Below the pieces are notes generated by a model. That model worked only from the letters and a program-made list of their open reading frames with translations. It had not been told where the DNA came from and did no database searches. Source: Sitta carolinensis (lineage: Eukaryota > Chordata > Aves > Passeriformes > Sittidae). From it: a stretch of 64,000 bases of DNA. Each line of letters opens with the position of its first letter. Position 1 is the stretch's first letter. This document shows positions 22,350 to 35,500 of the stretch, piece after piece. The stretch covers positions 57,039,501 to 57,103,500 of the forward strand of contig JAVUNC010000004.1 in NCBI GenBank assembly GCA_032173965.1, read 5' to 3'. The position numbers and the translations under genes were made by a program.

Positions 22350-25300
22350 AAGGTCTCATCTCACTCTGCAGGAGCTGCAGGGAAAAGCAGTCACTCCTGA
22401 TAACCCCTTTAGTGTGTAGGCAAAGCCACAGAGCTCTCCTAGGGCTTGTGGAGCTGGGATAACTGTGCAGAAGTGCTCCAGCCTGAAAAGCTGACTGCAA
22501 GACACTAGAGCATGTGACATCCTGAAAGACACAGGATGATACTTCAAGAGCAATTCTGTTAGGAGATGCCTGTCTCCACTCCAAGCATTAGACTGAGCAG
22601 ACTTTTTTGTCAACAAAACACAGGTGTTCAGATGTCTAAGCCTTTCATACAAAATAAATAAATAAAAAAAATTTGCAATTATTTCATGCTTAAACTATTC
22701 ATGTTTAACTAGTGAGATGGATAAGAGAGAAGTTTCTTGGGGTCTTGGGGTAGATTTTTGTCAGACCTTTCTGAACAAAACACAATATAAAATAATTTCC
22801 CACTGCAAAATGGCTTGGGGTATTTTTTGTCATTTTTGTTTCTGCTCAGGTATCACCAGTGTTCTTTACTGGCTGAAAGGATTTGAGAAGCAGATTGACA
22901 CAGTGGAAATTCAGTCAAGCCAGATGCACATGTCATGAATTCTGTGTTACAAGAGTTAGTGAGGTCAGGATTCATAAAAGAGAACCAGGTACCATTGAGC
23001 CATGGACATGCTGGTCCTGTCACCCTCACCTTTAGCCTGAAGATGGTTGTGTGGTTTGTTCCAACCTGGAACAACTTCCACTGCGTGTTTCTGGAGGCAT
23101 GGGGAGAGGGGCAAACCTGTATCTTTGATTTTGTAGTGTATACCTGCTCTTGGAAACCTGTTTGCATCTTCTAATTGTCTTCATTTCAGTGAATTTTGGT
23201 GCTATTTAAGGGTTAATAATCTCTATAGCTTTCATGAGAAGCTAGACACTCTTTGTTGAAGAACACCTGCACTTCCTACAGAACAAAGCAGCATCAAAAA
23301 TGAATATTTCTCCAAGATTCTTTCTGTGATTCGAGAAAGGAGTTTACATATTTGAGAACAACATGCAAAAAGGGAGCAAGAGTTTTGTATGATTAGTGCA
23401 GTAACCTAAGTATTAGGCAGTCACTTCAGGGAGCTGCAGGTGTTAGGGTTGTCTCCTTGAGGAAGATGTTTTTATGTATCAAGGATTCCTTGGGGGAAGA
23501 AAAAAAAAAGAGAAAATGCTTGTGCACAGAGAACTGTAAGCCAGGGGGTTTCATGTTTTATTAAAGAAAGGCCTTCAATGACCAGAGTATGTGGCAGCTG
23601 GACATATAATAGTGTCCAGTCTTTATGATCAATAGATGTAACATTGAAAATGGACTTTGGGAAAGGTAACATGTAAAGTCTCCCAGGGCTATGTGGTCCT
23701 AAGGATTAATAGTCTCTTTATTTTCTACCGATGTGTTTCAAAATGGCTAACTGTGGGTTTCATCCTAAGCAGTGCTAGACCACTGAAAGCAAGTAGTGCT
23801 TTTGTGAGTCTTATCAGAACTCTTGTGCTTTTGGACAGACTGAAAATAGAAGGAGAACTGCAAGTCTTTTTTGGTAATAAATATTTTGTGGCTCTCAAGC
23901 TGATTCTCAGTGGGTGGAGACAGGTAGCAGTGCAGAAAATTACTCTTACTGGTAACTGAACAAATGTAAATGTAGATGTGGAGTATAAAAGCTTTCTGGC
24001 AAATGTAGACCTGGTTCCTATGATAGAAACGGCAGCACAGCGGAGTAGAGCTCCATGCAGGTGTGCCATTTCTGACAGAAGCCCAGTATCAGCAAATTCA
24101 TCTGTAGAGAGCAAAGGGAATGGTTTTCTGTCCCTGCTTCAGTTTGTGTGTGGGCTATTAAGACCAAAGGGGGAATTATGCGATTCAGGCACAATATGGA
24201 GCTGCCTGACAGATTGCAGACAGATGTAAGCTTGCTTTGCCTGAGCTCTGCACTGACTGAAGCTCAGCTAATATATTCTGTTTCTCTGTCAGGCTTATTG
24301 CATCAAGCTCAGCATTATGCTGATAATGCAGTCACGTGGCCTCTGCATCCAAACTGGCTCGCTTCCCGCCAGCTTGAAGCAAACTTGCATCTGTCTTCAA
24401 AATAGGATGTAGACATAACCTTTTAACAGGCCAGCCCTTCTCAGCCTGCATACTGTGGAGCTGGGACATGCTCAAAGCAGAAGGGAAAGGATCAGAGGTT
24501 GTACAAACTCTTTGAAGTAGAAGGGATTTGAAGATATGTGGGGGTACATAGGAACCTGGCAGGGGTTACAGGGAGTAGGAGCAGATGGTGGCTTGACTGA
24601 CAAGTGGAGATGCAGAGCATCTAAGTATATCAAACTAAGTGGGTCCCTGGAAGCAGGAAATTGAACAGAAAATGCTTCACACACGCTCGTTTCTATGGCT
24701 ATTCCCTGACTAGCAGATTCCACCTGCGTGTGAACGTCCCTCTTTATTTCTTTGATGTGCTCCCTACTTGTGATACAGAGCAGCCAAGCTATTTGATTAT
24801 TGCTGTGCTGATACAGATGCTTTGAGAGATTTCATTTGCACACAAGATGTCATTTTGTCACAAAAATGGAAATATTGATTCCTCTGCAAATTATACTGAT
24901 TATAGGTCAGAGCATAGCAGGGACCAGTGAGATGGCTAGAGAATGTCAGAAAGAATGCACCTACTTCCTTCTGAGAAGGAAAAAATGTAACTCTTTTATT
25001 TATAATATTAGTCAAGAATCCTATATGCATTTACAGTTAATTCTAAGTGCTTTTTGCTTTAATTTGAAACTTCAAGTAGGAGTTCCATTTTTTAAATTTT
25101 TTTTTAAGAAAACCCCAATGAAATAGAGAGCAAGATTCTATTGGGCTAAGTGCCCTATTCTGCTATAATTCCTATTTTGTTTGTATTTGGAAGAAAAGCA
25201 GTTACCATAAAAACAAATATATTGTGGAGACTCAATTTTTCCTTTTTTCCTAAACAGTCCACATCACTCCTTTAAAATACAAATGGACTTTTAAAATATT

Positions 25301-26599
25301 ATAATTGTCCTAAAATGAAAAAATATATATTCTTTTCTGAATAATGGAGATGTTTTCTAAACTTTTCTAAGTGTTAAAACATATGTGTCCATCATTTTCA
25401 GCTAATTTTCCAGAGAAAAGGATGTAAAAAGTGAAAACATTTATAATCCTTGCAATTGATGGAAATGAAAACAGTAATTCCTACTACAATAGAAGTGTGT
25501 GTATGTACAACCTAACCACCAGTGAAAATATTACATTATTCACTTGAATTTGTATACTAAGAAAGAATGTCACAATTTAGCAATCATTTTATTTTTATAC
25601 TGTTAATATAAAATTGCAAATATAGTTATTATACAAGGCCCTATATTTAATCTCATGTTTAGTTTGCCATTTACTATTTAAAATTAATACCTTTCATACC
25701 TCAAAAAGTTTGTATACACTTAAGCTTTCTCCAGGCCCTTCATTCATTGACAAAATATTTCTGTCCTGCTTTCCACTGTAGCAGGACTGGCTCCTATGTC
25801 TTTTGCTATTCTGACAGTTCTAGTGTTGAGATGCTGGATGTTTTTACCTCCAGGTGACATCTGTAACCTCATGTGCTGTTTAAACAAAGGACCTTTCCAA
25901 TGAATAAAACACTGTGTCAGTCTTCTATGAAGTTAACACTGGTGGTCTGGGGCCAAGGAGAGCATTCAAATAACGTAGCTCTTGGGTGCTCTACCTGATT
26001 GCTATTACATTAAACATTTTTCTTATTTCAGTTTTTATGAAAACCTTGAAGATAAAGATCTAACTTGAGGCAACTTTTCTGAAAACCCAGAAGGACTTCT
26101 GAATACTCTGATGGTTTTGCATGTGATTTATAAAGCAAAAACTTGCTTTTCATTTGTTTTAATTTCCTCAAGCCTCTGATGTGATGTCTCATGCCCAGCA
26201 GAGTGTGAATATATAGTTTCAAGACTTCAAAACCACAGAATAATTAGTGATGTTTGCTAACCAGCTGAGCAAGCCACTTCCCACCTGAATACTGGCATAA
26301 TTGTTTCTCTACTTAAGAAAGAGAGTGAAAGGTCCATAGTTTGGCCTCACAGAACCAGTTAATGGAAAGAGAGCCTGGCCTGCTTCAGCAATGGTCAGTT
26401 TGTTGTGCTGAAGCACACTTGTGCTTCTGCCTCAGAAGGTCCCATCTAAAGGCAGTTGCCTTTCTGAGTGGCAAGAGATGGATGTCATGGAGAATCATGT
26501 TTAAACGTTAATAATCTCATGTCAAAACCCCTATAAAAGCAGTGGATTTATCCCTTACTACTTCATTTAAGTACTCCACTACTTCCCCAGTGGATTCTC
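22350..26599. other. Intergenic; no gene recognised
   Basis: Unique-looking sequence. The part at about 24120-24405 is less AT-rich, without simple repeats, and reads like a possible conserved non-coding element (see findings). Region 25080-25720 is strongly AT-rich. Confidence 0.55.
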
Positions 26600-26930
26600 C
26601 AATCTTGAACTGCCATTAACCATTAGAAAAATTTTCCAGAAGATCATCTGAAATCTCTCATGCTGTAGCATAAACGGTTGCTTTTTTCCCTGTCTTCAGT
26701 CACATGGGAATTTATTCATTCAGATTATTTTGCAATAATGTTTTAAATATTGAAAGGCTTCTCACATCCCCCATTTTCTAGACTAAACAATCCCATTTTT
26801 CTCACAACTCCTCTTCTTGCCTACCCTAGGCTTTTTCCAGATGATCTGCATCTTTCCTAAAGCATGTGATATAAACAACTGCACGCAGAGCTTCAGTTGG
26901 GTTCTCATATACACCACCCCTGTCTCTAAG
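26600..26930 (-). mobile_element. Old CR1 LINE 3' fragment, minus strand
   Basis: On the + strand it runs through TGCCATTAACCATTAGAAAA, CACATCCCCCATTTTCTAGA, CTAAACAATCCCATTTTT and TGATCTGCATCTTTCCTAAA. These follow in order the complement of the CR1 3' region (CCATTA-GAAAGTTTTCC, TGTCCCCC-TTTCTAGACTAAACA-CCCA-TTTT, CACATCTTTCCTGAA). It is strongly diverged and has no coding potential left. Confidence 0.6.
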
Positions 26931-29684
26931 AGACTGTTCCTGAAATACTCAGCTCTAAAGCTACATCAGTAAAATACATACCTACAGAGCATAATGTAGA
27001 ATACATAAGAAAATATATTTAGGAGAGTAAAGTAAGGTTCAGTAGGAATCTTCTTTGTAGGGTACAAACTGGCTTTGGTGGCAAACTGGTACTGAGCAAA
27101 ACGTGGCAGCAGGTATGAAGCTTTTTGTAAGACCCTGGGGCAGGTATAAGGAAGTAGAATATGATGAAATGAGGCTAATTAAAGGACTTAGAGAATTAAT
27201 ATGCCTGCCTATTTAGTACTCAACCCTCTCTGAGCACTTTGGGTGATTACCTTCCACTGCATGAAAAATCAAATCCACTACTCTAAGCAAAACTTAAACA
27301 GGTATCAGTGAACTGACTGTCTTTTCATTGACTTCAAAATGGGAATATCTAAATAGTCAGGACCTCAGCCTTGGCTGCTGACAAATAGCAGAGCTGAGGT
27401 GTAGGCAATAAGCTTTACACTTGCCTTGCAGTGAGTGTTTACTCCTTAAGCCATGTTTTAGAGTAAGTGGAGATCCCTAAAGGTTCAAAAGCTTCCTAGC
27501 ACTTTATTTGGGTGTATGTTAGGTGGTCCTAAGCTCAAGCTTTTCTGAGTCCAAATCAGGAGGGAAGATTCCTGTCTCTGTCGCTGAACACTTGAAAAGA
27601 ACCAGTAAATCTCAAGTACTTCTTATTTTTTAACTAATGACGTTTAATTTGACCAACTGAACAAGTGACTGGAGAGAGATAAAAGTGATAATTGTGTTCA
27701 GAAATGGAAAAACAGTGGTGAAAACAAGATATAGTCATTTCACTTTTCCCATTCTTTTTTTTTTTTTTTTTTCTTTTTTTTTTCTTTTTTTGATGCAAAG
27801 CTATTTGTGGAACAGGGAAACATAGTCTAGAGGGACAGGCTTTGACTGAACAATAGCTTCCCTGAAAGGAACCCACTGCTCGCTTTCCCCTTCTCACCTT
27901 CCCTTCTCTCACACTTTCCTGACAGTTCACAGATTACTCCACTGCCACACTGCCATAAAAAAGGGGTCATCTCAGCAGCACTGTAGACAATGCAGCAGAG
28001 CATAGCGAACACTCAGGCTTCTGAGCCTTCCCAGCTCACTCTGGGAGCCAAAGGCAGCCAGCTTTTCTCCTGACACAGCTCAGTACCCATTGCTTTGGGG
28101 GTAATGGTGGTTAGGGTGGCAATCACTAAATACCACATTTAAGGGACTCACAGATCAGGGCCCTTGCTGATTTTACCCCAGCTGCCTCTCTCCCCTTTGA
28201 CTCACCCTGGAGTTAGACTTTTTTACCTCCTCAAAATGGAAGCTTTAATTGCCTTTGTGTTAAACCTCATTGTGGTTACAATACATGTAATTAGATGACC
28301 TCAGGCAAAAACTGAGTCTTTCAATAAATTGGCATTTTTATTGGCTGCCAGTCTACTGACCCGCTGGAGAACCCGCTGTTCTCATCTCTTGCGCTTACTC
28401 CAAAAACTCAGCAACGATCTAAGTTGGTCTGATTTTGTATTTCAAGGATGTGCCAAAGAAGTTTATGTAGACTTCTATGTACTGCCCGAAAAATTTTTTT
28501 CTTTATTTCACATATCCAGTAGACATATAGTAGAGTAGGCATTAAACGTAATGTTCAATACATATGGCCAAAAGAAGTGTGGTTAGGAAGCATGGCTAAT
28601 AGTTTAGGGACAAATTCCATTTTGTTTCCCGTAGATATTAAGGCTGACAGACTGTTAGTTGCATGATCATTAGCTAAAGTGAGCTCCACAGCAGTGCTTG
28701 AGGCAAAATAATAATAATATGGTGGCAGATGAAGCAGGAACAGCACAAGTCAGCAGCACCCAGCCAGCAGTTAGCAATTCTTTTGCTTATTAGCAGAATG
28801 TTGAGTCCAAGCAGAATTGTTAGATTGGGGTTTTTTATTAATTTGTCTTTCTGAATCCTTCCTATCTTCAGATCTTGCATCCTTATTGACATCAATTTTT
28901 CAAAGCAATACCTAGAGGCTATGAATTTAATTTTCTTTGAGCATGCATATGGGTAAGGGAAGTTTTTTATGGCCTACAAGACCCTGTGTTTTATCGCAGC
29001 ATGCATCGTTCAGGTTCCTAATTACTGTTGCATTTAAAAAATAATTTATGCATGTTTATTATTTGGACCCCAAAATGATGATGTAAAGACCTGTGCCCTG
29101 ATGCCTATCCCTAGGATTGGAACACAAAATTACACCAAAAATCTGTCCATAAAAAAACCCTCTGCTTTTTACAGTCTTTTAACTTGAAATTCAAAAAAAA
29201 CACAGGAGGATAGTAAGGACTTAAATTCATTCTTCATGATCTGTATTTCTTACACTGACTGTCATAACAGCTATAGATTTTATAGGTTTGCTCGAAGTCA
29301 ACCAAATGTGAAACAACCTATACAGAGCAGTGTTTGGTCCCCAAGGGACACATCCATGAAGAACCATGAGGTCATATTTCATAATGACATATCTGCAATG
29401 CATGGTTAAGCCTTCAAATTTCACAGGCACAGCAAGTTATTGTAGTCTCATTTTATTTTTTACATTGGTTTCCAACTGAAGTCAGCCAGTTCTCCACATT
29501 ACTTAAAACTTCTTCAGACAGTGTCTGGTCTCTGGCTGCCCTCTCAAGAGTGAGTCAGTTCAGCAGCACCACTCTGACCACCTCAGTGTTGTGCTATGCT
29601 GGGAGGGCCTCTAAGACACCCTTCAGAATGTGGTTGGAACAGGGCTACAGAGACCAGAAAACTAATCCAGGAGGTGTGTGTGCG
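26931..29684. other. Intergenic; no gene recognised
   Basis: Unique-looking AT-rich sequence with a T-rich tract at 27755-27791. The frames here have no recognisable domain. Confidence 0.55.
27755..27791. repeat. T-rich tract with single C interruptions
   Basis: Long T runs broken by two C. Simple repeat, possibly a decayed minus-strand poly-A tail. Confidence 0.85.
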
Positions 29685-30057
29685 CCTTGTTCAGCCTGGA
29701 GAAGGGAAGACTCTGGGAGAACCACACTGCAGCCTTCCAGACTTACAGGGGGCTTATAAAAAAAGGACAGAGAGTTCTTACATGGGCAGATAGTGACAGG
29801 ACAAGGGGGAGGGTTTTTAAACTGGAAGAGGAGAGATTTAAATAAGATGTCAGGAAGAAATTCTTTACTCAAAGGATAGTGAGGCACTGGCACAGGTTAC
29901 CAAGAGTAGTTGTGGATGCCCCATCCTGGAAGGGTTCAAGGCCAGGTTGGATGGGGCCCTGAGAAACCTGGTCCAGTGGGTGGCACCTCTATCCATGGCA
30001 GGGTGGTTGGAACTAGACGTCCTTTCCAATCCTAATGATTCTGTGATTTGATGATTT
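29685..30057 (+). mobile_element. CR1 LINE, 5'-truncated, + strand
   Basis: It begins near GTTCAGCCTGGAGAAGGGAA and follows the avian CR1 3' region through GCAGCCTTCCAGACTTACAG, GGGCTTATAAAAAAAGGACA, TGGGCAGATAGTGACAGGAC, GGAAGAAATTCTTTACTC, GGCACTGGCACAGGTTACCA, AAGGCCAGGTTGGATGGGGC and CATGGCAGGGTGGTTGGAAC. It ends in octamer-like GATTCTGTGATTTGATGATT. The nearly unbroken similarity suggests a younger copy than the minus-strand CR1 fragments. Only non-coding 3' sequence and the very end of ORF2 remain. Confidence 0.93.
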
Positions 30058-32409
30058 AAATCAGACTTTCCCGTCAACACAATGACTAGTCAAGGCATTA
30101 GAGTTACCTAATTCTTTACTAATAGATGTCTAGTCTCATAAATGTTGAGGAATTTTTTGCACTTTTCTCTTTTAGGAGCATGTCAGAAGTCCTTTATCTT
30201 CTGCTGTTAACTAGGGTGCCTGCAGTCTGGTCTAAAAAGAAAAAAATACCACAGTGCTAGGCTGGACTGATTTTGAAGTAATATTTGATAGAAGTGACTA
30301 AATAATGGGTGCTCACTAATTATATAGCACATGTACAAGCACTTGTGATTTCTCTCAAGATGTATTATTAGAAATTTTTTAACCACTTGTGTTTACATTT
30401 TTATGAAGTTTCTGGGCAATAGGATGGTGTCAGCTATTTTAGCTTACTAGTCAATAAGTCATGTAGCACGCAGTCTCCACCTCCCCCAGTCTCATTACAG
30501 CTTCAGTTCTAGGGTCTGGCATGTCAATAGATGAATTTAAACTGCCTGGGAGGAAGTCTTTGAGATGGAAGCACACAGTTCAATACTGCCCAGAATATGA
30601 AGGGATTTACCTGTTCTCCTAAACTCAGAAATGTGTGAGCATTTCTAGCAAAAATAATTGCTCATGCTAATGCAAACTCATTAGCCATGAATACTTGCAC
30701 ATGCAGCTTTGTAAGGAATGAAGTGTAAATACTGCTGTCAATCAACATTTTAATCGACCAAATGTTTGTGGAAAACCAATTCAAGATAATATGAACATGC
30801 TAAAAGTGAATTCACTCCAAAATTTCGGCACTTCATTATGAAAGTATTTTCAATACTGACCCGTCTCCACCTGGAGCTTTATTATTGCTGTGATTTTTTT
30901 TTCTAGTTCTAAAATTGGTCTAGTAATAATAGAAATGTGAAATTTGCTGACAGATTTCCCAGTGAGCTACAATGGGCTGAAGATGCTATTTTAGGCATTC
31001 TTGTAAGAAAAGAGATTGGTAGTATATGAACTGAGCCCTGATTCAGCAAGAATTGGTACAGGATCCCTGCTTCTTGTTTAAGCTACAAGAAACATTGATG
31101 AGGAACTCCACATAAATGAATGGATAGAAACACTGCAAGATGCTTGGAAAAGCAAATGACTAATTATGCTAGTACTAGAGAGCTGAAGATTACTTAGAAA
31201 AGTTCAGATCTATTCAGTCTCAGCTGATGAAAATGGGCAGAAATTCAAATAATTCAACAGGGTTATAATGATTTTGCACTTACGCAGGATTTGGTCTTAC
31301 TTCTAAATGTGAACTTATTTAATTACAATTTAATCAGTTTCTGTCAATTGAATACTTTTACACCTTGTTCTGCAATGAAGACAAAACTGGTTTCCACCTC
31401 TGTATGCTCAGCTTGAACAGAGTGGTGGAACAGGCAGATCATCTAAACCCTTTGGTAGAAGAGAGACTTCTGAAAGAGATATATATTTTAAATTTAACAT
31501 CATCTGCACCTGGAAATTGAAATTAAGGGTGATCATCCAGATCATTGCATGATAAAACAGCCTGGAAAAGAGGAAGCTTTAAAAGAGTGGTTAGTAGTTT
31601 TAGTTACTCTGCTGTTGAGATCTAAAGTATAGCGAGCTGAAACAGTCACATATTTCTTTTCGGAAGAGGCTGGATTTAGCTGGGGATTATCTCCTGGCAT
31701 GGCATGAAGTTAAACGTGATTTAGAAAGCCACTCTCCATAATAACTTTAGTGGTTTTGCGCTTACTTAATTTTATTTTGTCAAGATCAAATTAAGCCAAA
31801 TCTGGTGTATTAGGGACGTGTGAGCACAATGAGCCTGGGGGTGTGGAAGGGAGAATGAGCCTTTGGCTGCATGAATGCCAGCCCGGACAGATTTCATACT
31901 CTCTTCCCAAGGGGGATGGAAAGAATGATGGAACACAGCCGATTTTATCTGCGTGTGATACTTACTGTTATTAAAAGGGAATTTCAGGGTGTGGAGTTAA
32001 CCCTCAGAAGTCTGTGTAACTACCCACGTGTGTCACATAATATGTGCCAGGTAAAATACATTGGGGGGTCCCAGGTGAGTTGTGCTCTTTGTTCTCTCTT
32101 ATAATTGCCTTTGTCCATCAGTGTTCTCCCCAGTGCTATTGCAAATGGAGAAGTTTAGGCCTTCTCCACACCCCCACACTTTTCTCTGACACTCAAGGAG
32201 AATCTCCTACAACTTCCTTCTACTCTTGTCCTGTGTCTAACTCTAGTTTTTCCCTGCCCTGACTTACATAAGAGATGTGTACCACTAACGTCTCATCGTT
32301 TCATTACTTAAAGGAGGGAAGTGCTTTCAGGTATATAAAACAAGAGTAATCTGAGATCTGGCATGGAAGAATTTTAAATGAGCAACATCGAGTCTAAAAA
32401 GGGTTTAAG
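30058..32409. other. Intergenic; possible conserved non-coding stretches
   Basis: AT-rich unique-looking sequence with no exon. The segments at about 30600-30870 and 31680-31860 have few simple repeats and several homeodomain/POU-like motifs (see findings). Confidence 0.5.
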
Positions 32410-32502
32410 GGTTTTTTTTTGTTTGGTTTTGGGGGTTTTGTTTGTTTGGGATTTGTGTGGTTTTTTGTTTGTGACTTTTATTTTTTTTTTTTTTTTTTTT
32501 TT
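32410..32502. repeat. T/G-rich low-complexity tract ending in T22
   Basis: GTTT and GGGGTTTT units for about 60 bases are followed by a 22-base T homopolymer at 32481-32502. Same style as the tract at 3573-3623. Confidence 0.85.
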
Positions 32503-35500
32503 ATAATGGTGTAGTTTATACCTTGGGGTACCTCACATGAATTAAGACTCCAGAGATTCAAAAGCCCAGAACAACTGTGTAGGTAATATGGTGCAAATGT
32601 AGTACAGAATAAATTAATTTAACCTGAAAATGTGTTTGGAGACAAGAGAAAGAGGCAGAGTTTAGTGCTTTTCCCCACTGAGTATTTCTTGCAGTAAAAC
32701 TGCCATACCCATTCTCTCACGTTGATTTATCACATGCCCATTATTTGCTCCAAAGTAAAGACAACATCTTTTCTTTTTCCTTAGGAAGTGTTAAAGACAA
32801 ATCCTTAGCCTCTTTTTCCAAGCTTGCCTGCCTTTTTGGACAGCCTGCCCACAGGACAGGATCCTTGTTTATCCCAAGGAGGGCAAAACAGAGCAAAGAG
32901 AGGAATCTTTCTGAACATCTCCAGCTTTCTGGGTGTCAGAGGCCAGGCCACCAGGGCGGTCCCAGGGCAGCTGCAGGCAGAGAAAATCCCACGGAACATG
33001 TAGAAGGTGAGGGAGCAGGGTGCATCCCTGCCCACCCACACAAAATGGCCACAATGGGAAAAACTCCAAAAAAGTTGTGTCCTGCTTTTAACAGCACAGC
33101 AGAATCCTGGGTTTCCCTGCAGTCGCACTGGGAAGAATTCCTTTCTGGGATTGCACTGGGCAGAATGTGTCCACGCAGCTTCTTCTTGAAGGCTGTGGCT
33201 TACCATTTCAGCTACATCCTAACTACATGTTTGATTCCACATGTTGCCTTTCCTGCCAAGAAGTAAAAATCAAACTGCCATTTCTTTGTGGGTTGTTCTT
33301 TTTTTTTGATCTCTGGAAACTGTACCCCTGAACTGCATTTTCAGTAATTGCAAGACTTATTTTTGGGTTGTCGTACATAAATCACATTGAAATATGAGGA
33401 AAGCAAAAAGAGAGAGAGAAGTGCATAATTATTGAGCAGGAGAAATAAAATCAAAACATTAATATCTAATTTTAACGGACTATTGAAAACAATGGTGTGG
33501 TTTGGGGGGTAAAAATGTAGAAGGAGCAAGCTGACAAAAAAGTACATAAAATCAAGTCAAAAATGCACAAAAAGGCATGATGTTCCTTTAAAATGCTACA
33601 TGTAATAGTCAGGATACCTGACTAACTGGTACATAACATGTTCTTCTCAGCACAGTAACTCTCCCACTGAGAGAAACACTGTGAGTCAAACAAGAATATA
33701 CATGCTTTGGAAACACTTCTCCAGAATCATGACACTTGTTCCATTAGTCAATCTGGTACACTTTCAACGGGTAGAAAACTGTTGAGCCTTAAAGGAAACA
33801 GTCACACAGAAAAATAGAGAAGCCAGGAGCTAAGTTTCAGAAAATTAAACTTCTGCAAAAAAGAAAATATGATGACAAGCTATGATCCTGTTGGGGTCAG
33901 GTCCTGTTAGAGGCCCTCAAAGTGTTACTGTAGTCCAAGCCACAGAAATTCTCACCATGTATCAAGCAAAGATAAAGCTGCAATAATCTTCCAAATAAAT
34001 TAACCAAAAAGAATAAAGAAAGAACTGAGACCTGTAGCACTTTTGCAAAGAAATAAGTTTTCATTTCTTTCCAAATGTCTTCAGGTCTGTTATGCCTGAC
34101 TTACTGCTGCCTTTGTGTTTTCTGGAAATTAGGTTAATTTTTCTGGATAATGTTCTGTTGTCCTCAAGGCAAAAAATAGACCATCAGCCAAAAAGCCAGC
34201 TCTGAGGAAAAGAGGGACTCCCAGCTAAAACTGAATTTTTTTGCTCCTCCAGTGGTCAGTGCCATTTGTAAGCAGGGTGATGGCAGAAGGGTAAGAGTTT
34301 TGGTCCAAAGTCTCAGAGAGAGGCTAAAAATTGTCTACTCCCTCCCAATATCAGGGCCCTTTGCAACATTAAGTGTGGGAGAAACAAATAAATAATGTGA
34401 AATCTCTGTTGCTCTGCAGTGCTCTGTGGTCACATGGATGGCATTCCATGTGGATCTGCTGGACTGAGTGGCAGAAAGGGGCAGGTCAAACATCTGGCAC
34501 TGTCACCTGCTCAAGGTTTCAGTTCCACTGAACTGGGCTTGCTTTGTTTCAAAGCTGCAAACTGAGCAAAATTTCCAATCCCTTTCCAAATAAAATTGAA
34601 TGTGTTGTTGATGGGGCCTGAAATATTGATGACCCTTCAAGATTTTTGTTTCCTGTACTCTGATTGATTTCTGGTGCCCAGTAAATGTAAGAAAAGCCCT
34701 ACACATGTGAAATGGTTCCCAGCTAAAATAATGAGGGAAAAAATCTCACAACAGCAATCAAGATCTGATACTTCTACCTAGCTGGCTGTAGAAGCCAAGT
34801 TTGCTCCAAATCAAACCTGTTCCATTACTAATAAGAGTAAATGAAGTGCACCAGAGAAGTGAAAAAGTGTTATGGAAATCAGAACATCTGCCTCCCAGAG
34901 ACATCAGAGTTTGTGGCAAGGAAAGTCACGAGTGACCAACTCACTGAGAGACAGTATTGTCACAATAGAGCAGTTCTGGTGAACTGCCCCATAAGCTGCC
35001 TTTGAACAGGGGTTTCAGCTGTGCATTTCAGTAAGTCTTCAGTGTTCAGGAAAGAATGATGATCTCAGGGCTTTCACTGGTGCTTGGTCTAGGTAGCTGC
35101 TTTGACTTGACACAGTGCATGCTCCTGGCCAGGCCTCGAACATGCAGGATGTCCCCAGTGAATGGGATAAAACTGCAGCTATTGAGGTACATATTGTTGG
35201 ATTTAATGCTATCTTTGGCTGAGACACAAAGTGCTATATTTGAATGCATTTGGCTTTTGAAATTGTGTCAGGACACCTTGACGTTGTGTTTGGGTTCACA
35301 CATCTCAAAAATTGTGCATTTGCTTAGTCTTTTTCCTGCAGACAAAGCTGAAGAAGGAGAGCCACTTTGTAGGTCCAGGCAGCAGCTGAATTTCCTCTGC
35401 ACAGGTGGAGTTTTGCTGTTGACTTTGGTGGGGCTGCCTTTCATCCCAAGGAGTCACACTGGGCATGGAGAGGAGGAGCAGGGTTACAATGGATAGCTGA

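Noticed and set aside
32745..33266. 173-residue open frame, + strand
   Set aside because: Open in both strands over much of its length, no domain and no conserved motif; treated as chance.
34510..34640. Minus-strand segment after TATTTCAG reading PINNTFNFIWKGIGNFAQ and ending in a stop, as a possible last exon of the A-B gene
   Set aside because: Its start phase (two extra bases) does not fit the two bases left by exon B, and no polyadenylation signal was seen at a fitting distance. An intermediate exon would be needed and none was found.
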